64,000 nt of DNA from Methanobrevibacter thaueri (lineage in GTDB: Archaea; Methanobacteriota; Methanobacteria; Methanobacteriales; Methanobacteriaceae). The notes beneath the pieces were generated by a model. The model ran no database searches. It was not told where the DNA came from and was given only the letters and a program-made list of their open reading frames with translations. The stretch covers positions 1 through 64,000 of the forward strand of contig NZ_SUTK01000002.1 of NCBI RefSeq assembly GCF_015062905.1, written 5' to 3'. The position numbers were made by a program, and so were the translations under genes. Below are positions 17,128 to 28,600 of the stretch, in pieces. How positions within the stretch are numbered: position 1 is the stretch's first letter; every line of letters starts with the position of its first letter.

Positions 17128-20100
17128 ATAGGTATCAATATCAGGGCCAACAACAAAGCCGCTATTGGATTTCCAGTAGCTTTCTCATCCACAATATGTT
17201 TTGAAACTGCATTTTGATTATCCTCAACAACAGTGCTTTCATGGATTTCAGATTCCTTCTTACCATCAGTAGTTTCATCGTGAGTTTCATCATCTATTTC
17301 CTCAGGAGATTCCACAGAAGTTTCCTCATCGGTTCCCTCAGGAGTGTCCTCAACAATGTCCTCTTCTGTTTCATTGTTTTCATTACCAGAAGCTGTTGGA
17401 GTCTCATTGCCTATAACATCAGTTGTATTTGTAGAATTTGAAAGAGTGGTATTGTTATAACCTGATGTAACAGTGTTTGAAAAGTTTCCAACTTTAATGG
17501 TTGTAAATAGGACTCTGAAACTGGCAGAATCATCCACTTCAAGAACTTCGGACAGGGTAAACACATGCTTACCATCTTCATTTATGCTATGCTTCCAGGT
17601 TCCCACCTCTGAAACGAAATCAACATAATCAAGCCCTGAATCGTATTCGCTTTCACAGACGAAAACGTTATCCAAATCCACATCACCTGTGTTTGTGACA
17701 ACTATTTCAAATTCTGCCAAATCGCCAACATTTACCTGCGGAGTCAATGTTTTCTTTTCAACTGTCATATTTTTGACGTATGCTGTGAACCCATCACCGC
17801 TTGTTGAAACATTGACCACACCCAGACCGGAGGTAGCGTTATTGTAGAGCAAACCTTCCAAGGTCACACCGAATGTTATGATAATTGACGCTGATTGGCC
17901 AGGTTCAAGAACATCCAAAGTCCAGCGGCCGGTCTCTTCGTTGAAAGTCCAGTTTCCGACTTCAGACCTCCAGGTTTTATAAACCAAACCTTCAGAGTAA
18001 TCCTTATCCTCAACCCAATTTCCATAAACCGGAGATGAACCCTTGTTGTTGATTACAATCCTGTATTCAACAGTATCTCCAAGATAAACGGTTTTGTTTA
18101 TCAATGCCTCCTTTGTCAAGGTTTCATTGAGGACATCCTCATAGGAGAACTTGAAAAGGAACAGGTTCTGCTCACCTGACGGTGTAACCAATGATGAGAA
18201 ATTGAAATACATGAGAGTGCCGTTAGGCAGCACTTTGCATCCGTTTTCGGTGGATACTCTGAGTCCAGAATCGTATAACCTTATTACTTCACGTACAACA
18301 GGGTCGTCTGAATTCCAATATTCCCCGTCAGTGAATGCCCATACATAATTGGAGAAGTCATAATCATGCAAATCCTCGAAATTGTCAACATAATAGTATA
18401 TCAGGATTTTAAGATAATCTCCAATAGACTGATGGTTGATTGAATTTTTAAGTTTCTCCATAGAACCGTCATAGACCCCATTATATGGACTTAAGTTATA
18501 TTTTTCTGAACAGTATGCGAAATAGCCTTGGTCTGTTTCCATCAATCCGCGAATATTGTGTTGATTACCTACCACATTGCCAGGGAAGTCATCGTCATAT
18601 AGGAATACATCATCATCTGATACATCATTGCCCCTAAGACTTGATGAATTCAGAATATAGATTGCATTTCCGATTTGTGCTGAATTGTCAGCGAATGTTG
18701 AGTTAATGATATCTGAATCATGGATATATGCAGCCCCACCAAATATGGCGCTGTTGTTCTCAAGAGTGGAATTGATCATACTCGCATGGGTCAAGCTAAC
18801 TGCACCACCATAATTTCCTGCAGTATTATCTTTGAATTCTGAATTTTCAATTGTTGCATGTGATGTTGCAGTGACACCAGCACCTCCATAACGGGCGGTG
18901 TTGTTGTAGAACCTTGAATCTCTGATGTGTCCGTTGGAATAACTGTTCGGATTAGTATCTGAGTAAACCATATACACTCCCGCACCTGATGCTGCATAAC
19001 AGTTGACAAATGTGGAATTGTTTATCTCGCATCCTCTGCCTGAGGTTGTATAGACTCCTCCACCGAGGTGATTACATTTATTGGAATCAAAGTAACAGTC
19101 ATTGACTTTAGCATTTGGAACACCCATCAATGCAAGAGCACCACCTGCATACTCCGCTTGATTATTTTCAAAGGTAACGTTTTCATATAAATCATAGTAA
19201 CCGTCTGAGTATATTGCACCTCCTGTAGGGCCTGTTACTCTATTTGACGTAAATTTACTGTTCTTAACAGTTGAATAATAGTTCCAATAGAAATATATCG
19301 CACCTCCGTAAGCTTCAGCCTCATTCTCCTCAAAAGTCGAATGAACTACTGTTGTATAGGAAGCTCCTGAAAAAATTGAACCACCATATGTACCTGAATT
19401 ATTGACAAATGAAGCGTTGTTGATTTTTAATCTAGCTCCCCCTACATATAATGCTCCACCACTTGCACGGCCTTTATTAGAATCAAAAACGGTATTGTTT
19501 ATCAATCCATCAGCCCCAGAAAAGTAAACTGCACCACCATGCCCTCGGTTGGTAGTCCAGGCATCATTTGAAGTGAAACGGGAATTATCTATTACACTTC
19601 CCTTACCTCTGACAAGCACCGCACCGCCTGAAGTGTCTGCATGATTGTCATTGAAGTTACAATTGGTTATTTTAGTATAATCTGCATTGCTTAAAACAGC
19701 TCCTCCAGAACCTGCAGAACAATTTGAGAAATTACAGTTGTTTATTGTAAAGTTTTCGAATTCATTTGCTCCAATTGCTCCAGCTGATGATGCCTTTCCA
19801 TTGATGAAATTAATGTTGTTCAAAATAACGTTGGATGAATTTACGATAAATATCCTAACAGAATTTGAAGCGTCAATAGTGTGGCCATTACCATTAATAG
19901 TTATAGGTCTGTCAATGACAATTCCACCCTTAGCAACAGAATCCGTAGAAGAATACTTATAATCGTCCTTTAATTCAATAACATCATCAGTACCATTAAT
20001 CAATTCGGACAAATCATCAAAGGTTTGAGTTTCAGGATCAGCAGCAATGGTATCGTTTGCAGTATCGTCAAGACTTAATGCATCGTCAAAAGTGGCATTT

Positions 20101-20177
20101 TCATTTGCACAGACCGCAGCCATAGACATCAAAACACAAAATATGGATAATATTATCAAATTCGTCGCTTTTTTCAC
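17109..20177 (-). CDS. Adhesin-like protein: beta-helix, thioester-domain-like region, DUF11, TGNP anchor
   Basis: A 1,022-residue exported surface protein, started by GTG behind a strong GGGGGTGA site. Signal peptide 1-24 (ends VCANE). Residues about 50-530 are a right-handed beta-helix with NNT/N-S-F and GGA rungs. Residues about 550-690 resemble bacterial thioester (TED/TQXA) adhesion domains: a YC-x-E motif (C556), YLKILIYYYVDNF, VWAFTDG (W613) and GEQNLFLF (Q670). The position matching the TQ of the TQXA motif is S609, so a thioester is uncertain. Two DUF11 modules follow (about 690-915), then an acidic Glu/Thr-rich linker and a C-terminal ATGNP, hydrophobic segment and RRFKK tail, probably a membrane or wall-sorting anchor. 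A TATA element lies at 20251-20260. Confidence 0.85.
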   Translation of the reverse strand: MKKATNLIILSIFCVLMSMAAVCANENATFDDALSLDDTANDTIAADPETQTFDDLSELINGTDDVIELKDDYKYSSTDSVAKGGIVIDRPITINGNGHTIDASNSVRIFIVNSSNVILNNINFINGKASSAGAIGANEFENFTINNCNFSNCSAGSGGAVLSNADYTKITNCNFNDNHADTSGGAVLVRGKGSVIDNSRFTSNDAWTTNRGHGGAVYFSGADGLINNTVFDSNKGRASGGALYVGGARLKINNASFVNNSGTYGGSIFSGASYTTVVHSTFEENEAEAYGGAIYFYWNYYSTVKNSKFTSNRVTGPTGGAIYSDGYYDLYENVTFENNQAEYAGGALALMGVPNAKVNDCYFDSNKCNHLGGGVYTTSGRGCEINNSTFVNCYAASGAGVYMVYSDTNPNSYSNGHIRDSRFYNNTARYGGAGVTATSHATIENSEFKDNTAGNYGGAVSLTHASMINSTLENNSAIFGGAAYIHDSDIINSTFADNSAQIGNAIYILNSSSLRGNDVSDDDVFLYDDDFPGNVVGNQHNIRGLMETDQGYFAYCSEKYNLSPYNGVYDGSMEKLKNSINHQSIGDYLKILIYYYVDNFEDLHDYDFSNYVWAFTDGEYWNSDDPVVREVIRLYDSGLRVSTENGCKVLPNGTLMYFNFSSLVTPSGEQNLFLFKFSYEDVLNETLTKEALINKTVYLGDTVEYRIVINNKGSSPVYGNWVEDKDYSEGLVYKTWRSEVGNWTFNEETGRWTLDVLEPGQSASIIITFGVTLEGLLYNNATSGLGVVNVSTSGDGFTAYVKNMTVEKKTLTPQVNVGDLAEFEIVVTNTGDVDLDNVFVCESEYDSGLDYVDFVSEVGTWKHSINEDGKHVFTLSEVLEVDDSASFRVLFTTIKVGNFSNTVTSGYNNTTLSNSTNTTDVIGNETPTASGNENNETEEDIVEDTPEGTDEETSVESPEEIDDETHDETTDGKKESEIHESTVVEDNQNAVSKHIVDEKATGNPIAALLLALILIPIRRFKK

Positions 20178-20250
20178 TCGTTTTCACCCCCTTTTAGATT
20201 TGTAAACTATACACGACAAAAATATAGTACATATATTTATGTATAATATG

Positions 20251-20260
20251 TTATATAAAC
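20251..20260 (-). promoter_or_regulatory. TATA box for the adhesin at 17109
   Basis: Minus-strand AAAGTTTATATAAC is a strong BRE/TATA match. It lies about 75 bases before the GTG start, leaving a leader of about 50 bases that includes the GGGGGTGA ribosome site. Confidence 0.5.
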
Positions 20261-20437
20261 TTTACATTTTTAGTGCATATCCACAAATAGTTGAATATGC
20301 CCTCAACTTAATTTTTAAAAAGCAAGATACATTCATGAAAAATAAGAATAACTGAATATTTAAAATATCGATGATTAATTAAAAATATATATTATGCGAA
20401 ACATAGTTAAATATAATTTAAAAAGGACTGTTTTATT

Positions 20438-21148
20438 ATGTTATCAATTAATCAATGTTATCTGGATTTTGTCGATAAAATCCTAAAGACCGGAAAGGAA
20501 ACATATAAGGACTCCAATCATCACTTGTTGGAAAGCCTTGGAAATTTCTATATAATCGACGACCCCCTCAACCTAAAGTTCAGGGCAAAATACCAAAACT
20601 ACACTACAGACATGATGTTGGATGATATCAAGGCAGGCAAATTCGATATGGAAGGAAACCCAATCAAAAGCGATGCTTTATACAACTATGTGCAATCTGT
20701 GGATGACCCTGCAATCATCAACAACACCCAAGGATTCGTATATACCTATCCTAATCGTATCTTCGCTCATTTTGATGTTGACCAGTTTGAAACCATGAAA
20801 AAGAGAATTCTGAATGCAACAGGTTCAAACCGTGCAGTGGCAGTTACAATCAACCCAGTGGAAGATGCCGAAGAGGAAGACATTCCATGCCTTCAGTTCC
20901 TTCAATGCCTTGTCCGTGACAATGAACTGACAATCCACTGCATCTTCAGAAGCAACGACATTTTCGGAGCGTTCTACTCAAACATGTTTTTCATTACCTA
21001 TTTGGGCATTAAGATGAAAGAGGAAGTCAACAAGGAAATCGTTGGTGAAAAATTAAACTTCGGAGGAGTGCACTACCACTCAACTTCCGGACACATCTAC
21101 AATACAGACATAAAGGCGGCACGCCAGCTAATCAAAGCTAACAAATAA
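20438..21148 (+). CDS. thyA: Methanogen-type thymidylate synthase
   Basis: A 236-residue cytoplasmic enzyme of the archaeal ThyA group that methylates dUMP to dTMP. Recognisable positions are the nucleophile in IPCLQFLQ (C151, equivalent to the PC-x-x-x-x-Q of bacterial ThyA), RSNDIFGAF (171-179, the phosphate-binding RS-x-D), SN (181-182) and HYHSTSGHIYNTD near the C-terminus, the usual dUMP-contact H-x-Y. It is shorter than bacterial ThyA (about 264). In methanogens the one-carbon donor is expected to be a methanopterin rather than folate. The gene stands alone between adhesins and converges on the next one with only three bases between stop codons. Confidence 0.9.
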   Translation: MLSINQCYLDFVDKILKTGKETYKDSNHHLLESLGNFYIIDDPLNLKFRAKYQNYTTDMMLDDIKAGKFDMEGNPIKSDALYNYVQSVDDPAIINNTQGFVYTYPNRIFAHFDVDQFETMKKRILNATGSNRAVAVTINPVEDAEEEDIPCLQFLQCLVRDNELTIHCIFRSNDIFGAFYSNMFFITYLGIKMKEEVNKEIVGEKLNFGGVHYHSTSGHIYNTDIKAARQLIKANK

Positions 21149-21181
21149 GGATCATACTATCCTTATCTTATTTTTTATTTT
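21145..21181 (+). terminator. thyA terminator nested in the neighbouring adhesin's coding end
   Basis: Perfect 8-bp inverted repeat ataaggat/atccttat at 21145-21152 and 21159-21166. It contains the thyA stop (21146-21148) and also the stop of the convergent adhesin (21152-21154). The T6/T4 tract that follows on the plus strand lies inside the adhesin's last codons. Confidence 0.7.
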
Positions 21182-24100
21182 AAGTGTTCCATACTTGGAA
21201 ACTATTGTGTATTTTCCCCTTTTGTATTTTTTATTGATTTTTAAAATTGCAATTCCCTTCTTATTTGTCTTGACCTTATAGGTTTTTCCCTTGAAATAGA
21301 ACTTTATTTTCTTGTATTTCAGGACTTTGCCCTTGGAGTTGAGAAGCTTTGCCTTGAACTTGATGGCTTTTGATTTCTTGACCTTGATGTCCTTGGTCAC
21401 TATTGTTGATTTGACGGTAATCCTATTTGACACTTTAAAGCCCTTGTATTCCACATAAATAGTATATTTTCCAGGTTTTTGAGAAATCTTCAGGGAAGCA
21501 TATCCATTCTTATCAGTGTAGGCATAGTGCTTCTTGCCGTTGATTTTGAAAGTCACCTTGAGCTTTTTGACTGCCTTTCCATAATCTCCGACAACCTTAA
21601 CCTTATATACCTTGCCTGCACCGTAATACATTGTCAAATCCTTGTTTTGAGTTATCCTTTTGACTACAGTGATCTTTTGGGTCCTGACCTCGCCGGTGAG
21701 AGGATTTGTGACTTTAACAGTGTATGTTCCAGGCTTCAGATTAATGTTCAGTGAAATCTGTCCGTTTGAGTCACTGTTGAGATTATGGCCAACACCGTTG
21801 AAGATGATTTGAACCACCTTATTCCTTAACGGATTGCCATTTGAATCCCTTAATGTAGCTGAATATTTGGAGTTAAGGGCATATGTAGCTTTTTTGAATT
21901 CAACTGTTGATTTGACAGTGATAGAAACTGTTTTTGATGACTTTATGTACTCGTCATCACCGATGAAACTGACCTTTGCCTGATGGCTTCCAATTGGAGC
22001 TGCAATATTGAAAACGGCAATTCCCTGACCGTTGGTTCTCTTTTTGATTGTCTGGCCATTAATGGTCAAATATACATCCCGAGATGCAATAACCTTGCCT
22101 GATTCATCCTTTAGAGTGATGGAATAAGCTCCATTGTAATATAGTGAGGCATCAGATGCGATGACTTGAGTATTCTGATGGATTATGCCAAATGTTCCCT
22201 CCAAGTCATCCGCTTCATAAATCTGGCTTACCAAACTTATGGCATAACTATAGGAACCGCTTTTGAGGTTATTAAGCACAAGTGTCAGAGATCCTTTGGC
22301 AGATGATTTGGTGATTTCATAGTTGTAGTCTGTTCCATTGACTTTGAAGTGTATGCTGAAATCACGGGTGGAATTCCTAATTCCGACAGTAAAATGAGCC
22401 TCCAATTCATCAACTGAAATGTCAAAAGACAGGTTAACTTTCATTTTTGAAACATCCAGACTGGTGCTGTTGACGGATGAATTGTAGATGGCGTTTCCCC
22501 TGAATGCTGCGCTAACACTGTTGTCGCCAGCTTGAGGGAAGGTATAGTCAATGCTTGCCATTCCATCTGCCACATCCACAACAAATGATTCTCCCGCCAT
22601 GTTGAATTCAACTTTTCCGATTGTTACCGGATTGCCGTTTGAATCAAGAATATGTGCAACGACGTTTACCGGATTGTTAAACTCATTGGAGGTTATGTCA
22701 AGATAAACTATTGTATTGATTAGGGACAGCTCTATTGATTTATCCGCATTGGATGAATTGTAATGGAAGATGTCAGTGTATTGGGCATGAATTATGGATT
22801 CTAATGGATATATTTCAATGTTTTCCAGTTTGGCTGTTCCGTTTGCCACAACCACACTATACATTTTACCGTTGATATCAAAAACGACTATTCCGGATTT
22901 GACAGGGTTGCTGTATTCATCCACAATGTTTGCAGTGATGTTTACAGGATTATGCTCACCTGTAACGTTCAATGTCATGTAAGTGTTGAGCAGAGGATTT
23001 CTTAACTCGACTTGAGCCATGACGGGATTATATCCCACCTCATCAAACTCGACTGTGACATTTGCGGATTCGAGATTAATCTCCCTTTTGGCGACACCGT
23101 TGGTTATCTTCAGGACATATGTCTCATCGCCGATTCTAAAGTTCAAATTGCCTGAACTGACAGGATATCCCCATTGATTGAGGACATTTGCAACGATTGT
23201 TATCCTGTCGGGTGTCTTGTTTTCATAAGTCAGCGCTATTGTGGCGTTAATCGGATTCAGGATGGTGAATGCCTTGATGCATGCAACCTGAGAGTCATAG
23301 ACATGGTCGGGATATTCCCAGGATATATTAAAAATGTCTCTCCAGACCTGACCGTCATAGCTGATGAATGAGATGTTTTGCCTGTAAAAACGATTGTTCA
23401 GGCTTACAACTTCAGAAATCGGAACGCCCGCATCGCCATTGACTGTGATTTTAAACATTATTTCAAAAACGTCCCCCTCATTCAACGGTATCAGCTGGCC
23501 AAGGTCGAAAGTGAAGTAGCCCGCATGAGAATTTCCTGACTTTGTCAGCTTCAAGCCGTCATTCACCTTAATGCTCAGCTCCCAATCGGTGCTTTTTTCA
23601 AAGTAGGTTGAAACCGCCGCCAGGAATTCGCTGTCGGTTGCGGTGAAGATATTCTTGTACCAGACTGTCTTTGTGGTGTTGAAGAAGTAATCTGTTTTGG
23701 CTATATCGTACTGGTAGTTCTTATCGTATTTCATTGTGTCATTGAATATGAAAGCATATCCTGCAATATTTGAACCAGGTTTAAGGCAGGAGCTATCGAA
23801 ATATGAAACGTAAAAGTAACCATTATTGCCCCAGCCATTGCCCCAGCTGTTCTTGGCTATCCATGCGCCTTTGCCGGGGGCTCCGGAAATCTGAAAGTTG
23901 TCATCCCAGCCGACCAGCGAAACAGCATGGTCGCACAGATGGGTTCCCCTATAGTATTGCACATACTCTTTGGCTGTAGAGTCATAATAGGGTGTCATGT
24001 AAATGGGAGCGTATACCGCACCATAATCCCTGATGGCTCTTTTAACCTCATTATTATCGGAATAGCTTGACCTTCCCAAATACAGTATATTCTGAACATG

Positions 24101-25648
24101 CATTATGCCATCTAGCATAGGGGACAATACTGTAAATCCTGTGTATCCGTCATAAGCATCAGGAACGGGACCCAGCCAGCCGGTAAGATAACCGAATGCC
24201 ATGTCATCATAGCCTCCCTCATTGGTTTCCATTGACCAGCCATAATGGGAGTATAGGGCTGCCAGATTCTTCATGTTCTCTTCAGACAGGTCAAATGCAT
24301 CTCCTGAAGCCTTCAATATTGCTGATTCAAGAGTTGCAATTGCACAAAACGCCCAGCAATTGCCTCCATCCTGCTGATTTTTTGCAGGAGTCACATAGCC
24401 TTCATCTATAGAGCTGTAACGACCAGGAAGCGGAGAATCATCCAATACATGATTGTACAAAGTATAGTTTCCTGTTAAAAATACTGCAGTCATGTTTTCC
24501 TGCATGTAGAGGTCGGCATACTCAAGGGCAGTATTGTTGATGTAGGTGAGATTCCTGAAATCGGAATTGTCATTTGTCAGGGAATAGAATGCCCCTCCAA
24601 GCATTGTTGCCGAATTGCTTATGAATGAAACGTTTATCACATTCAAAAGATTTGAATCATCTGCGAAGAGGCCACCTCCATTTCTGGCATGGTTTTTGCT
24701 TAACTGCGAATTGTTGACTGTCAGATTTCCATAAATCTGATAGATGACTCCGCCCTCATATATTGCAGAGTTATTAAAAGCATGAACGTTGCTCAATTTG
24801 GCATATGATTTTAAAAGAGCAAAAGCGCCTCCGAAAGTGGCTCCGCACTGGGAAATGTCTAAATCCTCCCCTGTAAATGTTCCGGATTTGATGTAGGCGG
24901 CGCCTCCGGCATCCTTAAGTGAAGTGTCATTGATGAACTTGGAACGATTAACTGTCAGCCTAGGACCTTTGGAATATTTTGGCTCCGCTGCAATGGCACC
25001 TCCATAATTAAAAGCTGTGTTGTTGATGAAAACACAATCTGTGATTTCGAGAATTCCTCCAGTCACATAGATGGCTCCGCCGCAGCCAGCATAGTTGTTG
25101 ATGAATGTGCAGTTTGTCAGATATGCATTATTATTCTCGTTAACGCAGTATACGGCTCCCCCTAAGCTGTTTCCATAACCGCCTTTCTTTGCTGCAGTGG
25201 AGTTTTCAAAGATTACATTTGAAGCAACAAGATTTCCCTGATTCAATATGCTCAAATTACATATGGTGACATTTGCCAGAACAAAACGGTCAGTTACACT
25301 CAGCGTTCCTCCGTTACCCCTGATGATTGTTTTGGTGACATCCTGACCGATTATTGAAATGTTTTTATGGGAATTAGCCTGTGAAAATTCATATTCCCCG
25401 TCCTTAAGATGAATCACGGAATCATCAAGAATCCTGCCGTCCCTCAATTCCTTATAGGGATCGTCAGCCGTTCCCTGCCCATGGTCATTTGTGGCATTGC
25501 TGTCAAAGTAGACATCGCTAGAAAGAGTTTGATTGTTCAGAGTGGAGTCCAAACTGAACGTATTATTATCCGCCCCAAAAACGGATGGAATGATAAGCAA
25601 TAAAATTAAAACTATTGAAAGCAATAGCAATAATCTGTTTTTAAACAC
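21152..25648 (-). CDS. Adhesin-like protein with inserted papain-like (C1A) protease domain
   Basis: 1,498 residues, GTG start with AGGTGAT spaced as usual. Signal peptide 1-25. Residues about 60-395 are a beta-helix. A C1A protease domain follows (about 410-640) with the full catalytic set: oxyanion Gln in KNQQDGGNCWAFC, C431, H574 in CDHAVSLVGWDD and N600 in KNSWGNGWG. After a beta-rich spacer (about 650-800) come several Ig-like modules with the 'DSNGNPV' theme, then a very lysine-rich C-terminal third (about 1280-1498) of similar repeats. It has no TGNP tail; the basic end could hold it to the anionic wall. It is second in a tandem pair with the paralogue at 25657, eight bases apart, so one transcript is likely. 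Role is inferred as surface proteolysis or self-processing. Confidence 0.88.
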   Translation of the reverse strand: MFKNRLLLLLSIVLILLLIIPSVFGADNNTFSLDSTLNNQTLSSDVYFDSNATNDHGQGTADDPYKELRDGRILDDSVIHLKDGEYEFSQANSHKNISIIGQDVTKTIIRGNGGTLSVTDRFVLANVTICNLSILNQGNLVASNVIFENSTAAKKGGYGNSLGGAVYCVNENNNAYLTNCTFINNYAGCGGAIYVTGGILEITDCVFINNTAFNYGGAIAAEPKYSKGPRLTVNRSKFINDTSLKDAGGAAYIKSGTFTGEDLDISQCGATFGGAFALLKSYAKLSNVHAFNNSAIYEGGVIYQIYGNLTVNNSQLSKNHARNGGGLFADDSNLLNVINVSFISNSATMLGGAFYSLTNDNSDFRNLTYINNTALEYADLYMQENMTAVFLTGNYTLYNHVLDDSPLPGRYSSIDEGYVTPAKNQQDGGNCWAFCAIATLESAILKASGDAFDLSEENMKNLAALYSHYGWSMETNEGGYDDMAFGYLTGWLGPVPDAYDGYTGFTVLSPMLDGIMHVQNILYLGRSSYSDNNEVKRAIRDYGAVYAPIYMTPYYDSTAKEYVQYYRGTHLCDHAVSLVGWDDNFQISGAPGKGAWIAKNSWGNGWGNNGYFYVSYFDSSCLKPGSNIAGYAFIFNDTMKYDKNYQYDIAKTDYFFNTTKTVWYKNIFTATDSEFLAAVSTYFEKSTDWELSIKVNDGLKLTKSGNSHAGYFTFDLGQLIPLNEGDVFEIMFKITVNGDAGVPISEVVSLNNRFYRQNISFISYDGQVWRDIFNISWEYPDHVYDSQVACIKAFTILNPINATIALTYENKTPDRITIVANVLNQWGYPVSSGNLNFRIGDETYVLKITNGVAKREINLESANVTVEFDEVGYNPVMAQVELRNPLLNTYMTLNVTGEHNPVNITANIVDEYSNPVKSGIVVFDINGKMYSVVVANGTAKLENIEIYPLESIIHAQYTDIFHYNSSNADKSIELSLINTIVYLDITSNEFNNPVNVVAHILDSNGNPVTIGKVEFNMAGESFVVDVADGMASIDYTFPQAGDNSVSAAFRGNAIYNSSVNSTSLDVSKMKVNLSFDISVDELEAHFTVGIRNSTRDFSIHFKVNGTDYNYEITKSSAKGSLTLVLNNLKSGSYSYAISLVSQIYEADDLEGTFGIIHQNTQVIASDASLYYNGAYSITLKDESGKVIASRDVYLTINGQTIKKRTNGQGIAVFNIAAPIGSHQAKVSFIGDDEYIKSSKTVSITVKSTVEFKKATYALNSKYSATLRDSNGNPLRNKVVQIIFNGVGHNLNSDSNGQISLNINLKPGTYTVKVTNPLTGEVRTQKITVVKRITQNKDLTMYYGAGKVYKVKVVGDYGKAVKKLKVTFKINGKKHYAYTDKNGYASLKISQKPGKYTIYVEYKGFKVSNRITVKSTIVTKDIKVKKSKAIKFKAKLLNSKGKVLKYKKIKFYFKGKTYKVKTNKKGIAILKINKKYKRGKYTIVSKYGTLKIKNKIRIV

Positions 25649-25656
25649 AAAATCAC

Positions 25657-28600
25657 CTATTTTTTAATTTTGACTGTATTCTTGACACTCAACTTGCCAT
25701 AGCTGGTTGTAATTGTGTATTTTCCAATTTTGTATTTTTTAGTAATCTTTAATGTGGCAATACCTTTCTTATTTGTCTTGACCTTGTAGGTTTTGCCCTT
25801 GAACTTGAATGTGATTTTCTTATATTTAAGGATTTTACCCTTATTGTTTAACAATTTGGCTGTGAACTTGATGGTCTTTCCCTTCTTGACCTTGATGTTT
25901 TTGGTGACAATAGTTGATTTGACCATAATTTTATTTGATACCTTGAATCCCTTATATTCCGCTGTTATGGTGTATTTTGCAGGATTCAATGCGACTTTAA
26001 ATGATGCATAACCGTTATTGTCAGTTGTCCTTGTGTACTTCTTATTGTTTATTGTGAATGTCACCTTAACATTTTTGGCGACATTTCCATCATCATCGAA
26101 CACTCTGACCTTGAAGTATTTTCCGGCACCGTAATAGACTGTCAAATCCTTATTTTCAGTTATTCTTTTGACGACCTTGATTGATTGAACTTTAACCTCC
26201 CCATTAAGAGGGTTTGTGATTTCAACTGAATAGACAGCGGGACTTAATGTGATAACAACATTGCCTACACCATTTTTATCAGTGATAATCTCATAGTTTT
26301 TGGATCCGATTGTGACTAAAACTGTTCTGTTATCTAATGGATTGCCATAATTATCCAATAAAGTGAAGGAATATTTGGAATTATATGTTTTTGTAGCATC
26401 ACTTGACAGTACAGTGGTCTTTACAGTAACATTTGATGATGAATCTGATGTACTATAATAATTCTCCATTCCATTAAAGGTTACGTAGACATTATTTAAA
26501 CCTAAATTCTTAAAGCAATAATTCAATCGAGCTATGCCGTTAACCACATCAACAACATATGGTGTTTGATCAACAATAAAAGTGACATTGCCCATGTTTA
26601 TAGGATTGCCGTATTGGTCGGTGACATTAGCAGTAATGACAACAGGATTATACTCATTATCGATTGTCAATGTGATATTAGAATCTATAAAACTAACATC
26701 AAACGCCCGGAAAGTGCTTGAAGAATTATAAGAGTAAACTGAATTGAAAACAGCTGAAACATTATGTTTACCTATTGTGAGCACTTTAATAAGTGATGCA
26801 GTACCGTTGGTAATGCCAATTGTATATGGAACATCATCAATAGTGAATGTTACATTACCATACTTTATGGCATGTCCATAATCATTAACAACATGTGCAG
26901 TGATGTTAATAGGGTTATGCTCATTTATTTCCAAGGAAATTCTGGTATTAATCAATGACGCATTGAATTCGAGTGTATCCTGTGATGAGATGTAACCTAC
27001 ATTATCATACACTGCTAAAATGTGATACTCGTTGAAACTCAAAGGTATTTTTAGTGTAGCCAATCCATTGACAACAGGAACAACATAATCATTTGCGTTA
27101 ACACTGAATGTGACATTTCCTCCGACTACTGGAAGACCATATTGATTTAAGACCTGAGCTTGGATTTCATATAGGTCAGTGACATTGACGGAGAGATTAG
27201 TGGTTGTGTTGACCTCACTCAATATTGTAAATGCCTTTATGCAGGCCACCTGTGTTGCATAGGAATGGGATGAATATGCCCATTCTAAACCGTAGAAATC
27301 AGTCCAGTTTTCACCGTCATAGCTTATGAATGAAATGTTTTCATAGAAGAGCTGCTTGTTTATCGGGACGCCGCTTGCAATTATGTTTTCGGAAATAGGA
27401 ACGCTTGCTTCCTTGTCAACGGTTATCTTGAATACGACCTCAAAGACATCTCCAAGATTAAGCGGAATGAAGCTGCTCAATTCGATTGTCGAATAGCTAG
27501 GAGTTGCAGTGCCTGATTGGACATGCCTTAAAACATCATTAACATATATTGACAGCTCCCAATCAGTGTTCTTTTCAAAATAAGTTGAAACTGCAGATAA
27601 TAATTCATTGTCAGTTGCAGTGAATACGTTTTTGTACCAGACTGTATTAGATTTGTTTAAAAAGAAATCTGTCCTTCCGCTGACGTCATACTGGTAATTT
27701 TTGTCATATTTTATTGACTCATTGAACAGGAAAACATATGTGTTGTAAGGATCGTTTAAAGGAGCCAGGGATGTGTCGTAATATGAAACATAATAATATC
27801 CCTCTTCACTACCATAAGCCAAGCCCCAACTGTTCTTGATTATCCAGGCGCCGTCGCCTGGAGGGGTTGTTTTGAAGTTGTTTTTTGAATAATTGTCATC
27901 CCATCCGACAATGGCCACGGCATGGTTTGCCCCCTTGTCAAACCTGTTCCAATATATATTCTTTCCATTTCTGTACACATCAGCTCCATCGGAAGATTGA
28001 TACCAGTGAATGCTTGTTGAAACAGCACCATAGCTCATTATTGCCCTTTTGATTTCATCATTATCTGTATAGCTGGTTCTCTCTAAGAACAGAATGTTTT
28101 GAACATGGAAAATGCTGTTCAAGACTGGAGACAATACCTCTCCTATGATATACCTGTCCTGAGTTTCATTGACAGGTCCAAGCCAGCTTGTAAGATAAGC
28201 ATGACCCATACGGTCATATCCTCCGGTGTTTGTATCCATTTGCCATCCATAGCTTGAAAACTTAGCCATCAAATCCTTCATATTCTCTTCGGAGAGATCA
28301 TAAGCGGCTCCGGTTGCCTTGAGGATGCATGATTCAAGTGAAGCCAATGAGGCAAATGCCCAGCAGTTTCCATTGGATCCCTGGTCCTTAACAGGAGTGA
28401 CCAAATAATATTGCCTCAAATCATATCTTGCAGGCAAATCAGAATCATATTCCGGTCCGGAGCGTATAATCATGTAATTTTGAGAAGAGTTATAGTTAAG
28501 ATTAATCGCTTCACATTCATAAACATCATTTTCAAGGCTTGCAGTATTGTTGAAAAATAAATTCATTAGGGACTCATTGAGAACGGAACCATGATTCAGA

